From an uncultured Pseudogracilibacillus sp. (lineage in GTDB: Bacteria > Bacillota > Bacilli > Bacillales > Amphibacillaceae), in assembly GCA_937974845.1 (NCBI GenBank), contig CALJVC010000023.1:1-16942 (forward strand): 16,942 nt of DNA. The letters run 5' to 3'. Each line of letters begins with the position of its first letter. Position 1 is the stretch's first letter. The notes below the pieces were generated by a model. The model did no database searches, was not told the origin of the DNA, and was given only the letters and a program-made list of their open reading frames with translations. This document shows positions 15,018-16,942 of the stretch, piece after piece. A program made the position numbers and the translations under genes.

Positions 15018-16730
15018 TTAAAGATTGGAAATTGTTAAATCGTAATCTTCTAAATCCGGTATTCGATGGAGTAAATATTGACAATATCCCGATAAATAAT
15101 GTTCTACATCGTCTATTCTGACTCGAAACGAATGATGACGTATAAAAAAACCATTTAAGATTAGTTTAGGGAATTTTTTATACATTGCTAACTCTGGATA
15201 AAAAAACCCTACACGCTGATACTCTGCTCGACGGTCAATTGTTTCTATTAAAAAGTCTTCATCAATATGCTCTAAAAGATACTCTTTATCCAGTTCCTTT
15301 ATTTTTTTAATCATTTTATATGTCGCCATTGTTAATTCTAAAAAAGTAGGAAAAGTTGTTTCACGATGATAAATAAACTTTAAACGTTCTTGACTATTTC
15401 GTAATCCGAAAATAAAATATTTATCTTTAGGTTCATAGATTGTCAGTTCGTTAGCTGCATAACTTAACCAATGATCATGATATTTCCAATATTCATTATC
15501 TATAAAAAATTCAAAGGTTTTCTTTACCTCTTCTAACCAATATTCATCCCGATCAATAGCATATAAACGTAGTAATGCGAATATCGCTTCCCCTTCGTAA
15601 TAAATAATCCGATACATATCCTTTATATTAAAAGTAGGATAATTTAATACATGAATAAATCCTTCGTCAGGTAGCTTCATCTCAATAATACCTCGTGCTA
15701 AAGCACGGGCAATTTCTAAATAACGGTCACTTCCTGTAACTTCCATATATTTGGTCATTGCCAATATAGCTGTTGCGTTCGACCCTAATTTAATTTCTGA
15801 ATCATTTGCATGATCCACAACAAATGCTATACGTTTGGCATCGTCTTTATATACAATTGCTTCATTAATTAAAAAAGTTAGTCCCCGTTCAACAGCCTCT
15901 AGAACACGTTGATCTTTAATAATTTCATATCCTTCTACCATGGAGTATAGAGAGCTTGAATGTCGAAGAATGTTATATGTATTAATTTTTTTAGCGAAGG
16001 CTGAAAAATATCCATATTCAAATTGCCCTGTATCCTTAACACTATTCATTAAATAATAAGTAGCTTTAGTAATTAAAGATTTTACTTCATCCTTAATATT
16101 GGACACTTTACGAATACCATTAGTTAATGGACCATTGTATAAATAATATAACTGATCATCTTCAACAAATAAGCTTTTTGTTTTAAAAATATATACATTT
16201 TTGTTCGCATAGTGATGTCTAAAAAAAGTAGGCATTGTAGCCTCTTTTTGTCTTAAATAATAATTTATATTCCTCTCATCTAAACGTAAGGTTTCATCAG
16301 TTTGTTGTCGAATAAGAGCATTCCCATTAATTTCTTGTTCCAGAAAAGCTAGGATAAACGATGGATCGAACGATATACCATAGCGAAAATAATTTCGTCT
16401 TGTGTTTGCAATTTTCCTTTCTAGATCTGCAAAGGATATCTCCTCGACCTCTGATACAATATCTAATTTAATCCACTGTGGATGCACATGTCTTTTTCTT
16501 ACTAAGTTTATAGCCTTATCTTGTAATTTTTGTACAACATTATCCAACCTTTTTCCACTTTCTCGAACCGTTATTGCTCTAATTGATTCATTTCCTATGG
16601 ATAAAAAAACAACATACTTTTGTTCCGTTCCAATCTTACTTGCTGGAATATTTCCATCCTTGATAATTTTATTAATTTCAGAAAAAAATTTTTCAAAGGA
16701 TCGATATATAACACTTAAAGGAGAAGCCAT
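15018..16730 (-). CDS. Probable alpha/alpha-toroid protein paired with the Mur ligase
   Basis: I cannot name this 570-residue protein. There is no signal peptide or membrane helix. An N-terminal alpha/beta region (about 38-140) holds KYVVFLSIGNESIRAITV, WIKLDIVSEVEEI and GISFDPSFILAFLEQEING. From about 212 to 475 it becomes a helical repeat region like six-hairpin (alpha/alpha) toroids: GQFEYGY (235-241), NILRHSSSLYSM (253-264), KLGSNATAILAM (314-325), EGFIHVLNYP, YYEGEAIFALLRLY (377-390) and DHWLSYAANEL (419-429). The C-terminus has GFFIRHHSFRVRIDDVEHYLSGY (527-549, with His 532/533), here read in two blocks. Toroids of this kind occur in glycosidases, epimerases and lanthionine cyclases, so an enzyme acting on a sugar or peptide is possible. 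ATG 16730 follows AAAGGTG at 7 bases. The Mur ligase gene starts 25 bases after its stop, so they surely share a transcript. Confidence 0.6.
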   Translation of the reverse strand: MASPLSVIYRSFEKFFSEINKIIKDGNIPASKIGTEQKYVVFLSIGNESIRAITVRESGKRLDNVVQKLQDKAINLVRKRHVHPQWIKLDIVSEVEEISFADLERKIANTRRNYFRYGISFDPSFILAFLEQEINGNALIRQQTDETLRLDERNINYYLRQKEATMPTFFRHHYANKNVYIFKTKSLFVEDDQLYYLYNGPLTNGIRKVSNIKDEVKSLITKATYYLMNSVKDTGQFEYGYFSAFAKKINTYNILRHSSSLYSMVEGYEIIKDQRVLEAVERGLTFLINEAIVYKDDAKRIAFVVDHANDSEIKLGSNATAILAMTKYMEVTGSDRYLEIARALARGIIEMKLPDEGFIHVLNYPTFNIKDMYRIIYYEGEAIFALLRLYAIDRDEYWLEEVKKTFEFFIDNEYWKYHDHWLSYAANELTIYEPKDKYFIFGLRNSQERLKFIYHRETTFPTFLELTMATYKMIKKIKELDKEYLLEHIDEDFLIETIDRRAEYQRVGFFYPELAMYKKFPKLILNGFFIRHHSFRVRIDDVEHYLSGYCQYLLHRIPDLEDYDLTISNL

Positions 16731-16762
16731 TGATGCACACCTTTCTTTATATAAGTAAATAT

Positions 16763-16802
16763 ATAACCAGCCTATACTTCATGCGAAATATAGGCTGATT
16801 AT
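16763..16802. terminator. Hairpin between the surface-protein and toroid genes
   Basis: CAGCCTATA (16768-16776) pairs with TATAGGCTG (16789-16797), and the stem extends by four more A-T pairs past one mismatch. The loop has 12 bases. Flanks are AT-rich, but no solid T run follows in either direction. It may attenuate transcription from the surface-protein gene into the toroid/Mur genes rather than stop it fully. Confidence 0.5.
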
Positions 16803-16809
16803 TTATAAT

Positions 16810-16942
16810 TTATTCATTTTCTTTGCGACGACGAGTGAATAATCCAGCTAAACCAGAGAACAACGCCATTAAACCTGCTAAACCGGCATTAAACACATTT
16901 GTTGCAGTTTTAGGAAGCTTTCTCTCAGAGTCCTTCTCTTCC
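16810..16942 (-). CDS. 3' end of a sortase-anchored surface protein (LPKTA), partial
   Basis: Only the last 43 residues are in the window; the 5' part lies beyond the right edge. The segment shows a classical cell-wall sorting signal: a charged lead (EEKDSERK), the motif LPKTA, a hydrophobic helix (FNAGLAGLMALFSGLAGLF) and a basic tail (TRRRKENE) before the stop. LPxTA rather than LPxTG is the form used by class D sortases of Bacillus, such as the LPNTA enzyme of Bacillus anthracis. The protein would be cut after Thr and linked to the cell wall. It is the gene immediately upstream of the toroid and Mur ligase genes on the same strand, with an imperfect hairpin between. The extracellular domains and any enzymatic role cannot be seen. 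Confidence 0.85.
   Translation of the reverse strand, partial: EEKDSERKLPKTATNVFNAGLAGLMALFSGLAGLFTRRRKENE

Noticed and set aside
1..16942. CRISPR arrays, tRNA or rRNA genes, transposases, phage genes
   Set aside because: Reading both strands showed no direct-repeat array, cloverleaf, transposase or integrase motif, so a mobile origin for the right block rests only on base composition.

Overview
The window looks like chromosomal DNA of a low-GC Gram-positive bacterium, most likely Bacillaceae. Evidence: strong AGGAGG-type ribosome binding sites, GTG and TTG starts, a BirA-type operator before bioY, DUF421 and DUF3006 proteins, a MhqR/MhqO-like pair, and a sortase-type LPKTA surface anchor at the right edge. 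I cannot name the species. No rRNA, tRNA, CRISPR array, transposase or phage gene was recognised.

Left part (1-3250, + strand): a DUF421 membrane protein, then a tight cluster of a MarR-family regulator, a two-domain VOC ring-cleaving dioxygenase and a luciferase-like flavin oxidoreductase. This resembles the quinone/catechol-responsive mhq loci of Bacillus. A hairpin with a T tract closes the convergent minus-strand unit.

Middle part (3273-9109): mostly minus strand. A 1024-residue hybrid sensor kinase carries a 7TM receptor, two different kinase modules and a receiver, and is preceded by a 71-residue small protein. Next come a DUF3006 protein, a + strand 48-residue protein, and a membrane-anchored metallo-beta-lactamase protein with a ComEA-like helix-hairpin-helix tail. 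The spacer between DUF3006 and the small + gene holds a near-ideal Rex-type (or Fnr-type) operator. DUF3006 and ComEC-like MBL genes are often neighbours; here a small gene and a terminator separate them.

Right-middle part (9343-12375): a membrane acyltransferase 3 family protein, BioY (biotin ECF transporter S component) under a BirA-type operator, and a convergent 12-TM MFS exporter.

Right part (12593-16942, all minus strand, visibly more AT-rich): in transcription order, the 3' end of a sortase-anchored surface protein (LPKTA motif), a 570-residue protein with a probable alpha/alpha-toroid, a 719-residue fusion of a MurF-like amide ligase with a degenerate D,D-peptidase domain, and a 69-residue membrane protein. 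This is the most unusual part. I infer an accessory locus that makes or modifies a peptide-containing cell-surface product. The family assignments are from motif reading only and the pathway is unproven.
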